From assembly GCF_000787575.1 (NCBI RefSeq), contig NW_012236519.1, positions 398,471 to 462,470 on the forward strand: DNA of 64,000 nucleotides, written 5' to 3'. A model generated the notes under the pieces. That model worked only from the letters and a program-made list of their open reading frames with translations, was not told the origin of the DNA and did no database searches. The position numbers were made by a program, and so were the translations under genes. Shown piece by piece: positions 20,982-31,004 of this stretch (the first letter of the stretch is position 1; each line of letters opens with the position of its first letter). Source of the DNA: Acytostelium subglobosum LB1 (Eukaryota; Evosea; Eumycetozoa; Acytosteliales; Acytosteliaceae).

Positions 20982-22007
20982 TTATTTAAGGTGGAACATA
21001 AGGTCGTTGGAAATGATATGAGTAATGTTGTTGAATATTGATTGATTGAGATGTGCAACAAACTGATCCATTTGAACTTGAAGTTTGCCAGATGCATCTA
21101 CATAGATCAATTCGTCCATGCTATATCCAAAGCTAGTATGCAATGTGTTAATGTTTGTGCATGCAACAGTTGGTAGCAGCTCCAAGGATCTACTCAGACA
21201 AAAAGAAGAGAGATGTAGTGTGTGCAGGTTCTTGGCCTGGCGGTAGAGTCTCTGAAGTCGGGCTTGATCCTCACGACCCTTCATTGATAGGTGGGTCACA
21301 TCGCTCAACATCTGTTCACAATGCTCCTGGCTCTTGCCCTCCAGATTTGAAAGATAAGATCTACGAAGAATAGTGGATACTTGAACAGCTGAATTTGAAT
21401 TTGTTCTGCTGAGATGCTGAGGTGAGTGCCAGACGTCAAAGGAGTGGAACTCAATCGTTTTGATGTCTGGACTGGTGTAGAGACGGCAAAGACACTGGGA
21501 CACTTGTGTTATATTGTCAAAGTCAACTAGATTCATCATGATGGCATCCACAGGGTTGAGATAATGGTCGAGTTCAACAAACTTGATGTGAATGAGATGT
21601 GGCTCATCAACATGGTACAACTGAATTTTACCTGGTGATGAAGATAATGGTGCTTGAGCCTTGAATGGTATAATCAATAATTGAAGGTTCTGTTTGCAGT
21701 CGGTCTTGTGTTCCTCGGGGATGAAACGAAGGTGCCTGGCGTCCATATGTCGAGGTGGCTTGTTGAAGAGACAGTACTTTGATCCAATGTTGATCATGGA
21801 GCGTATGTTCAGTTTTGTAAAGAAATTATTAGATAGTGCCAAGCTTACTGCTTTGTAGAACTGTTTGGATACTGTTGCCAAGGACATCAACACCTTGGTT
21901 GAATAATAGACAAATTGATAACCCGTTCGGTGGTCGATATAATTATAGAAATCGTGATCACTTCCTCCGAGTTGATCAATCATCGAGAGTTCGACGATAT
22001 AAGCCAT
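20982..22007 (-). CDS. F-box-like protein with leucine-rich C-terminal region
   Basis: Single exon, 341 aa. I chose the ATG at 22007 because it opens the F-box-like helix segment. The same frame extends to 22121, but that stretch runs into the decayed glycoprotein copy on the other strand. The N-terminus (VLMSLATVSKQFYKAVSLAL) looks like an F-box. The rest has scattered leucine-rich units (DVTHLSMKG, NLHTLHLSSF, NINTLHTSFG) like dictyostelid F-box/LRR proteins. It lies inverted between the intact glycoprotein gene and its truncated copy. A substrate-receptor role in an SCF ubiquitin ligase is inferred only. Confidence 0.68.
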   Translation of the reverse strand: MAYIVELSMIDQLGGSDHDFYNYIDHRTGYQFVYYSTKVLMSLATVSKQFYKAVSLALSNNFFTKLNIRSMINIGSKYCLFNKPPRHMDARHLRFIPEEHKTDCKQNLQLLIIPFKAQAPLSSSPGKIQLYHVDEPHLIHIKFVELDHYLNPVDAIMMNLVDFDNITQVSQCLCRLYTSPDIKTIEFHSFDVWHSPQHLSRTNSNSAVQVSTILRRSYLSNLEGKSQEHCEQMLSDVTHLSMKGREDQARLQRLYRQAKNLHTLHLSSFCLSRSLELLPTVACTNINTLHTSFGYSMDELIYVDASGKLQVQMDQFVAHLNQSIFNNITHIISNDLMFHLK

Positions 22008-22039
22008 GACAATATAATTTAGTGATGGACAAGACCATG

Positions 22040-24397
22040 TTGTTGTCCATGGAATATAGGTGCTATTCTCAAGTTTCTCTATCTCTAATGGATCAGCGTG
22101 TCCCAAATCCCAGAACATCACATCGGATGACTACAACTATGCATACACTCAACCACAGAGGGCTGATGTCAAGGTTATCTTTGACTATGATTTACAACAA
22201 GAGTGTGGCAAGGACATCTCTGTGAAGGCCACTGTAGTCACGAGGACTAGAGAAGACACGCTTAACATTCACAGTTCCTCCACCTGGTGGTCGTTTCTTT
22301 ATGACCTACACACGACCAGAGGTCAAGGGTTGTTCATTGGAGATAAGGGGCGATGCTCCTGTTGGCAAGATGTTTGCTCCCACCATCGCCTTCACCGCGG
22401 CAACATGCTTGTACATTGATGATGCTACATTCACCGTGACTCCGCCGCCTCAGACAACATACTTCAATGGTCAGGTGATCACCGGAACAACACTCAACGG
22501 ATCGACTACATTCATCAAAGGACTCCCAGGTGTCTACCACTTGACCATCGTGGATGAGGTCAATCAATGCTCATGGTCCAACATAAAGTTCACCATCCCA
22601 TACTCGATGCCAGACTTCAAGTTCAAATACAATTTGACCAAGCGTATCACTGATTGCTCATTCACAGGAAATGACTACACCACCATATCAGTTGAGAACC
22701 CTGCAAAGTATAGTTATCTCACGCCAGTCGTTGATGCCAATGGTCTGATGAACCTCACGACGTCACTCCCAATCAGCTTCCAGTATGGTGATTGCAAGGC
22801 AAGCATCTACCTTTCAAACATCCAGACCACACCTGATCTCAAGGTACAGGCCACCAAGTTGCACCCGATCACTTGCTACAAGGGTGATGGAGTGTTCCAG
22901 ATCACATTGTCACAAGGTGGACTGCCCCTCCCGACCAATGTACCCTTGTACAACGCTGCAACCTTATCCAAGGTCACCCCTGGCAAGTTGACAATGGATG
23001 TCGTGGCGGGCATCTGTCGCACGTCATTCACTCTAGACACCCAGTTTGAAGACCCTAAGTTTGTGTTTGAAACGACGCCCATCTTCCCAGGCAACACCAT
23101 CCCTCTCTACCCGGATCACATCTTTGCTGGAACTGTGTTGGTCAGATCAACTTTGAAGGGTGTGTTTATCAATGCCGTGCCAATGGGTGACCCATCAATC
23201 ACTGTTGACTTGTCCAATCCATTGCGATTCATCACCTCTGATGACCAGCTCACATTCAACATCACCTGGAACACAGTGTGTAACAAGGTGTACCAAGTGC
23301 CAGTGCCAAAAGTGGCCCATCCAACACCAGACTACTACTTGATGTTGGAAGGATGTCCACCAAGCTACACATTCGTACTCAACAACTACAGAGTGTTCTT
23401 TGGTGCGCAGCTGGATGGCGTGCCGTTGGGTCCCCAGGGTACCCTGACAAATGTACCATACGTGGATGGTAGCAAAGTGCACCTGGTCTACGCGACCAAG
23501 TTGGCAACTAACTACATCACATCAGACACTGTGATCACTGTTAAACCTCCATCAACTCCCGCACTATCAATGGGCAATGTTACCGGTGAGACATGTTGAG
23601 GCACTTCCAACGGCATGCTATACAACTTACCAAACAACACATACCAAGGCAGACGTGAATACACGATGGACACATCAGCAAAAAATCAACAATCATCCAA
23701 TGTGTTCACATCACTGTCCAATGGTGACTACTACTTGTTATCGACACCTCAAGGTCAACCATATTGTAGAAGTATACAACAGTTCAGTGTCAAGGGTGGT
23801 GAGCCTGCGCCAAAGATTGGCACTCAGACAATGTGTTCAGCCAACAAGGTGCTGCCAATGAACATATCTTTCGGTCTCAACATGCCAGTGAACCAATACT
23901 TGATCAACTTCAATGGACGCCAACTCAACACCTCACAGCCACTACCCAACGGACTGTACCCATTCCAGATCAACATCACTGATCCCATCTGCAGGCGCAT
24001 ACTCCGGCTGACCAACATCACACTAAGCACTCAATCAGTCGAGCCATTAATCTCATCGGACCAATGTCAGCGTGCCAAGCTGTCAGTTCGTGCGCCAGGC
24101 AACTACAACATCAACTTCACCAACACAAAGGATGGTAGTGTCAATGTATCAATGACATATCAGTTCAACAGCACTTCATCGCCACTCTCAATCAACCTTG
24201 CCGAGGGCATTTACACAGTAGTCATTCAATCAGATTCATGTCAATCATCGTATAACATCTATGTTGAAGGTTGTCCTCCACCACCAATCATCAACAAGAA
24301 GAATCTGGCATGGATCTCTGTATTGGTAGTAGCTGGTGTCGTCCTAATATTAAGTGGCAGCTTCGTCATCTACAGACGCTATAGAATGAGACGTTGA
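22040..24397 (+). pseudogene. Truncated, broken paralog of the 16822-20831 surface glycoprotein
   Basis: Similarity to the intact neighbour starts around 22040-22090 (ISNGSACP versus SANGSTCP) and continues to the C-terminal membrane helix (ISVLVVAGVVLILSGSFVIY) and a short basic tail. The first 600 or so residues and the signal peptide are missing. One frameshift lies near 22258-22262: upstream blocks are in one frame, and TFTVPPPGG onward is in another. One in-frame TGA lies at 23597-23599, where the intact copy has ACC (ETC-T-G). Between and after the breaks the frame is open and well conserved, with sequons and cysteines kept. That suggests a recent decay, or a rarely repaired gene rather than old debris. 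An assembly error could explain one break but not the missing 5' half. Confidence 0.82.
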
Positions 24398-24825
24398 TAC
24401 AGATATGTACGAAGACGATTCAATATCAATGGGAGAGAGTTCACGTCTTATAAGGTCAGGTACTACTAGACAATAAAAATAATTAATATATATATAAGTT
24501 ATAATTCTATCTTCAATGTTATTTCTTACTTAATTTGTCAAGTGATCTGTCTCCCCACAAAAGTGATCACTGAGTGAGACTTCAGCTAAACCCCACCCCC
24601 GACAAAGGTGTGGTGTGGACCGATCAGACATCCATTGTACTCTGATCTCCCAAAACAATTAGAAACATTGAAGAAGAATCTATCCTTTGATCTCTTTAGT
24701 AAAAGATACGATCATAAATATCTTTGATTTCCGTCCTTCCCTTGTCCCAACTCATAGCCACTACCGAAGGATATGATTCATATTAATTGTGATCAATAGA
24801 TATAAGATAGATAGAGATATAAGAG
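24398..24825. other. Intergenic region
   Basis: 428 bases. An AATAAA at 24472-24477 follows the glycoprotein copy. A C-rich strip (ccccacccccgac) lies near 24592. A/T-rich sequence with GATA-type repeats precedes the ATG at 24826. No gene recognised. Confidence 0.35.
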
Positions 24826-26865
24826 ATGGATACATTATTACCATTGGTTAATATTAAAAAGATTGTATCACATATTGAAGAGAATGGTGATCGTTTGATG
24901 TTGTCATTGGTGTGCAAGAGGTTATTCGATAATAGAGAACTGTATCTTCACTTCAACACTAAACAACTACCCTATTCCAAGAACTATAATGATTATCACA
25001 ACAACATTCACCTCAAGTCATACAAGTCAATCATCAACCATGACATGATCAACATCAAGTCAAACTCAGTACTCTTACAATACTACAAGAGATATGAACC
25101 ATACTTTGACTATGTATTCTGTGTTGGTAAAGGTATGTCTATCATTCAATCAATCAATCAATCTAGGTATGAATGAATATGTACTTACTTGAATGAATGA
25201 ATAGATAAACATAATACAGGTACTTGGAAGGCAGAGGTATTGGAGATACCTAATGTAACATCAATAACATTGGATATTAGACAGGTGTGCGATGAGCAAC
25301 TGTTTGGTGATTTGAATGAGGTCGTGGAGAAGTTGAAGGTTAGGAATAGTTCATTGACATTGGATTGTCGCAACGTTGAATATACAACACTACCATCGAT
25401 TGTCAATCATCACTTCACTGGTCTTCATGTCGAGTTCCCTCGTCTACAACAAATGTCCTCTATAAATGTCCTGGATAAGTTCCAAGCCAACTGCTTCTCC
25501 AACTCTGTGACCAATCTGTCGATTAAGGGTTGCGATCCCGCCACGGCTGCACGCATCCTCCCTGCCAACCTTAAGGCATTGAGTGTGGATTTGACAGAGT
25601 GGGATGTGATCATGCCAGCAAAAGGAATGTTTCCACCACATCTGGATACAATCCACTGTGCAAAGTACCAGAACCAACCTCTGGATGTGCTGCCACCTAC
25701 CATCACAGACCTCTCAATTGGAGCAACCTTTGGATCTGCGTTCAGCCATGATCTCCAATGTCCATCATTACGACGACTCACTCTACGTTTTGTCAAGACT
25801 CCTCGATTCGGACCCATGCCATACGTCCATCTAACATGGTTGAAGCTACACGACATCAAACTGCAAACTATTGGAATGATCAATCATGACATGTTCCCAG
25901 TGCTGCGTGATCTCATTATCACAAAGATATTCTTGGAGGTTAGCGAGATGACTGGCACCACTGCGGACTTTAGACAGTTGCCGCCATCTCTGAAGATACT
26001 ATCAGTTGCACTGCCCATGGTACCATTTGTATTGCCACCCATCAACAGTGGCTTGGATGACCTGAGCATTCAATTCCTCACTACCGGCGAGAAACAGAAG
26101 TACAACCATCCACTTGGCGAATCAATTCCATCATCGATCAAATCACTTTCATTACAATTCTATTATAAGCAATCGTTGAAGCCAGAGGATATCCCAGCAT
26201 CGTTGACATCACTCACATTGCACCAATATGGATACGACAACAATTTGGATTACAACATTTTGCCACAGAACACTATTCGATCAATCAGTTTGGTACACAC
26301 ATCCAACGACGATGATTCAACTGCATTCGATCAAACCAAGTACGTACTTGCACAACTCCAACAAGTACCTACATGTGTGGCCGAGTTGAAGATCACTCTC
26401 CATCCAGAGTTTATCACACTGGCCTTCTACAGAATATCTGACAATGTGTTCTTGGCAATGTGCTCCAAGGATCCACTGAACCTGGACAAGAGTGTTTTGG
26501 ACTTGTCAATGTCTGGCTTCATCGATATCTCCAGTCCCAATCTCACCGCTCTACATCTTCACAGGCTTCTTGGTAATGATACTCCCACTACTACCTCTGG
26601 TACTACAACAGCCACAGCCACAATCACAAGCGGCGCCACAATAGGCAACTCGACAGCAGCCTCAACACCAGGAACTACAACATCTGGTACAACTACCACC
26701 GCCACAGGCACTTCCACCACAACATCAGTTACCAAAACTGCCACTCCAGCCACGGCAACTGCTACATCTCCAGTCACCACAACTGCCACTCCTCCACCAA
26801 CAACTGTAACTGGTACCAACAAAACCCCATCCGGCCCACGTCCCAAATGTTGTTCCATCATGTAG
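24826..26865 (+). CDS. F-box/FNIP-like leucine-rich protein with C-terminal CaaX motif (copy 1)
   Basis: Two exons, 24826-25132 and 25220-26865, joined at GTATGT/TACAG; 650 aa. The N-terminus has an F-box-like helix set (VNIKKIVSHIEENGDRLMLS, then VCKRLF). The second exon carries irregular leucine-rich, FNIP-like units built as LPPSLK.LS.. or IPASLTSLTL, and a conserved terminal block LSMSGFIDISSP. A Thr-rich linker (about residues 555-640) follows. The last residues are KCCSIM and the stop: a CaaX box (C-S-I-M) with a second cysteine just before it and basic/proline residues upstream, as in prenylated and palmitoylated proteins. Inferred role: membrane-anchored substrate receptor of an SCF ubiquitin ligase, like CaaX-bearing FBXL2/FBXL20. 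Its paralog follows 244 bases downstream. Confidence 0.83.
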
Positions 26866-26923
26866 TCTGATTGAATGGACTACCGGTAGTTTGCCAGCAA
26901 TGAGATCATTGCATACTCATTTG

Positions 26924-26929
26924 AATAAA
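26924..26929 (+). terminator. Poly(A) signal between tandem F-box genes
   Basis: AATAAA 58 bases after the stop of the first F-box/FNIP-like copy, supporting separate transcripts for the two tandem genes. Confidence 0.45.
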
Positions 26930-27109
26930 GGTTTGAATAATCAAGATATTTGTTGATTGTAAGGTCGACATTGAGGGCCAGGGGGTTCCAATACTACTTT
27001 TCCCTGGGGACTCTGATGGTGACCTCCAGTCCGCATGACAGTGATGATGATCACTTGGTTTGGACTAAACATTGATAAGAGATAATAGATAAGAGATACA
27101 TACCATTAA

Positions 27110-28908
27110 ATGGATACATTACCATTTATAATACTTAAACAGATTGTATCATTAATTGAGGACAATGCAGATCGTATAAGAATAACATTGTTGTGCAAGA
27201 GATTGTTTGAATATAGACAACAGTATCTACACTTCAACACTAAACAACTACCTTATTCATGGAACTACAATGATTATCATTATTTCAACAACAGCATTCA
27301 CCTCAAATCATACAAGTCAATCATTCATCATGACATGAACAACACAAAGTCAAACTCTGTACTCTTACACTACTACCTAGATACAGAGTTATACTATGAC
27401 TATGTATTCACTGTTGGTAAATGTATGTCTATGATACCAATGTATGAATGATCGAATGAATGAATGAATGAATGAATGAATGAATGAATGAATGATCGTT
27501 AACATTTGAATGAATGAGTATAGTTCAGCTTGAACAAGGTTCATGGAAGCGACGGTTAATGGAGATACCAAATATAACATCACTGACGTTGGATCTCAGA
27601 CTCTCTACCGATACACATTTGCTCGATGAGTTGAATGAGGTGATCGAGAAGTTGAGGATCAAGAATAGTTCAATGAGAGTGGAGTGTCGCAACCTCCTAT
27701 ATTCCATGCTTCCATCGGTCTACAATCATCACATCAACAGTCTTCATGTCTACTTCCCAGAACATCAACATCTACACACGGACACTGCCATTAAGATACT
27801 GAATACTGTGAACTCTTCAAAAGCATCGCCACAAGACAACATCTTCCCCAACACACTGACCAGTCTATTGATCAGAGGTGCATACCGAGGCATACTTGAA
27901 CAAGGACTACCTCCACATCTCTATACACTCGACCTTGGAAGGATCTACAGCGTATCCCTGGATGCACTTCCACCAACTCTCACTGACCTCACTCTTGGGG
28001 AACCATTACACAGTGAGAATGATCATGATATTCAATGTCCATCACTAAGACGACTATCACTACTCAATGCTGACACACTAAGATTTGGATCAGTGCCATA
28101 CATCAATCTGACATGTCTAAAGATACAAGATATCAAAATACAAGCGATACCAATGATCAATCATGACATGTTTCCAGTACTCTGTATGCTCAAGTTGGAC
28201 TCCATTTCAATCTATACACTGGATGATGGTTTTCAACAACCTATATTGGATTATAGACAATTGCCACCATCCCTCAAGTCCCTCTCAACAATACTACACG
28301 ATATACCAATACTATTGCCACTCAACAACCATCACAGTCAATGTTTGGAAGAACTAAGTATTCAATTCTTCATCTATAATCAGAAGAAACAATACAGTTA
28401 TCCACTTGGCAAAGTATTACCGCCATCAATCAAGTCGCTCACATTACAACAATATGAGCAATCATTGCAACAAGTTGATATACCACCCTCGTTAACAACA
28501 CTCAAGTTATATCAAAGAGAGTATGATAACAAGTTGGATTACAATATATTACCAAATACCATTCGATCAATCATTTTGGTACACTCAACAGGAGAGTCAT
28601 CAACAATCAATCAAACAAAGTATATACTTGACAATCTTCAACGAGCACCAAAGTGTCTGGCAGAGATGCAGATCACTCTGTTGCCACAAGCCATCACACT
28701 ATCCTTCTCAAGGATCTCGGACAATGTATTCTTGAACATGTGTAACAGAGGCAAGCATTACTCGAGTCAAGGCGGTGCTCCAGACTTGTCAATGTCTGGC
28801 TTCATCGATATCTCAAGTCCCTACGTCACCGCTCAACATCTTCAACTACTCATTGGTAAACATCTTTGGACTCCCAGACCTCGCAGATGTGTATGTAACA
28901 CAATGTAG
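27110..28908 (+). CDS. F-box/FNIP-like leucine-rich protein with C-terminal CaaX-like motif (copy 2)
   Basis: Tandem paralog of the preceding gene. Exon 1 is 27110-27422. Exon 2 starts at 27524 (after TATAG) or 15 bases later at 27539 (after CAAG, the position matching copy 1); both keep frame. Either model runs to 28908, about 560-565 aa. Exon 1 is nearly collinear with copy 1 (VCKRLF versus LCKRLF; HFNTKQLPYS in both). FNIP-like units and the block LSMSGFIDISSP are retained, but the Thr-rich linker is absent. The protein ends RRCVCNTM and the stop: again a cysteine four residues from the end with a terminal Met, a second Cys and basic residues before it. C-N-T-M is a weaker CaaX match than C-S-I-M. 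Confidence 0.82.
27454..27494 (+). repeat. GAAT tetranucleotide microsatellite inside an intron
   Basis: About ten uninterrupted GAAT units inside the single intron of the second F-box copy. Simple repeats of this kind can change length and alter intron size. Confidence 0.9.
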
Positions 28909-29193
28909 GTCTGTCCTACCTGTCAATATTTATTATTATATTTATTATAATTTAAGAATAGATTTATAAATTTTTATTATTTGTTTTAATTATAATTAAT
29001 TCAAAAGTGGCGCCAACAAATAATAATAAACTCTAGATCATGATCGACCAACCAAATTGGACGACCTCAGTGAGAGGACACACCACTCATTCATTATTTA
29101 TTTAACAACAACAAACAAATATATAAAGTTTATCTCTTTACCTATAATATATACAATAGTGCACTAAATATATATACATGATATCAAACAAAT

Positions 29194-30530
29194 ATGTCTG
29201 TCAAAGAGACAGCATTAAACATTATATTGAAGAGCAAAGATCTCACGGATAGTGAGAAGAATGATCTTATATACTTAATAGAGAATAATATTGACGTAGC
29301 AAGTTTTATTATAAGTATAGACAAGTTGCCAGGGAATCTTCTCAAACAGTATGCATGTATTTCTCAAACTCGTAAGTACTTGTTCAAGTGAATAGATCTT
29401 ATGATGCGTTCGATCGATACTGACTCTCTTTCACTGTCCCCATTCTGAAAGAAATGAATACCAATCCCAAGAAGATGAAGGAACTAGAGGACTCTCAACA
29501 TCAACAGATCTCCAAGAAGAAGCAGGCCGGAGAGTACAAGGAACCCTCCGGCCGTCGGGGGCTATCCGACATCACCAACCAATTTACCAACCTCAACATC
29601 CACTCATAGGGATGATTATGATGACGAGACACAAGCCATGATATTGAAGAGGAGAGCCAGGCAGGAGCAATCCGAGAGGAAGGAGAGAGAAGAGGAAATC
29701 CAACGCCAGAGACACAGACGCAAGGAGGAGGACAAAGAGGAGCGAGCGGAGAGAGCGCGTGCATATGAGGATCCAGAAGCCATCGATCTTGAGGAAGTGG
29801 CCAACATTGAGAGCGCAGTCTACATATCACAAATTCAAAGACAACAAGATCTGTTTCATCAAATCACACATACACACTCAACAACACCCTCAACACCTTC
29901 AACAACATCTTCAACACGATCAACACCACCATCTGACACAGAAAGTGATATTGCCTTTATGTTTGAACAGGGCAAGAAGACTTTGGATGATGATAGTCCT
30001 ATGTTCAAGAAGACTTTGGATGATAGTCCTATTTTCAAGAAGACTTTGGATGATGTTGATAGTCCTAAGTTCAAGAAGACTTTGGATGATGTTGTTGGTC
30101 CTAAGTTCAAGAATGCATTGGATAGTCCTATGTTCAAGAAGACTTTGGATGATTTTGTTAGTCCTAAGTTCAAGAATGCATTGGATAGTCCTAAGTGCGA
30201 GAAGACATCGGATGATAATGACTCTAGATGCAAATGCCGTGGATTCCATCCGTACCCTCAGAAGATGGACGTATCACGACAGATGTACACTTGTACGAAT
30301 TGTCAACATTCGTACAAATATCACCCTGGGTGATCCCCAAACCGTACTCTGTGAGTCCGACTCATGTCACTTCCAGCAATGCACCAGACACTCTCAAGAA
30401 GAACAAGAACTATTCCAAGCCGTCGGCCAAGACGCATGTCCCCAGGAAGAAGACTGCCGTCAGGAGGACTAAAGCCAAGAAGAAGAATACAAACAAGAAG
30501 ACAACTAAGAAGACAACCAAGAAGAAATAG
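29194..30530 (+). CDS. Unrecognised charged protein: helical N-terminus, coiled coil, 8 tandem repeats, CxC...CxxC zinc-ribbon-like motif, Lys-rich tail
   Basis: Best model has four exons: 29194-29371, 29452-29533, 29610-30329 and 30377-30530. The sum is 1134 nt (377 aa) with all phases matching. The second donor (GTACAA) and third donor (GTGATC) are weak, so the model is tentative. Residues 1-60 are helical with no recognised domain. A strongly charged coiled-coil stretch (RQEQSERKEREEE) follows, then eight tandem units of 9-12 residues based on KKTLDD..SP.F (29970-30220). A short module with CKCRGF and CTNCQHSY (CxC then CxxC) looks like a metal-binding ribbon. The tail is almost all Lys, Asn and Thr (KKTTKKTTKKK). 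Nuclear or nucleic-acid binding would fit the tail, but that is inference. Confidence 0.6.
29970..30220 (+). repeat. Tandem coding repeat KKTLDD-x-SP-x-F
   Basis: Eight consecutive 27-36 base units, each starting aagaagactttggatgat or its variant aagaatgcattggatag. Units alternate between full (KKTLDD..SPKF) and short (KNALDSP.) forms, showing duplication of unit pairs. DNA identity between units is high, so expansion is recent. Confidence 0.85.
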
Positions 30531-31004
30531 AACTCTATATCTATTGCCACGTGTATTTGGTTGAGAGGAGAACTTTCAACGCTGTACACACTCACTCACT
30601 CACTTTACAACAATCATAAAAGTAAAGTACTTTACTTTCCAATACAACCTAACATGTATTCAAGGGATGGTTGGCAATCCCATGAAGGTGTCAATCACAA
30701 TGCTGCAATGGATGCTACCCATTGATGGGCTCCACACCCAGCATTGATTGAGATTTATAAAGTGATTTGACCATCGGGGCTTCAACTTCATGTGGTCGGA
30801 GAGGTGGTATCGCCCATTACCATCAATTGTTTTCAATGATTGTTCAATTCAAGTTGAGTGGCAACCTTGGATGCCATGCGATGCCCATTACCAAAACACA
30901 TGATTAATCATGTCAATCCACTTAAACCATGGTGGATATGTTATTTTCAACCAATAAATCATTTAATTCTATTATCAGATACTCAATCAATCAATCAATC
31001 AAAC
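30531..31004. other. Intergenic region
   Basis: 474 bases between the repeat protein and the lectin/IPT gene. CACT repeats lie near 30590-30604. An imperfect inverted-repeat-like strip (caatgctgcaatgg ... cccagcattgattg) lies at 30695-30750. CAAT repeats precede the next ATG. No gene recognised. Confidence 0.35.
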
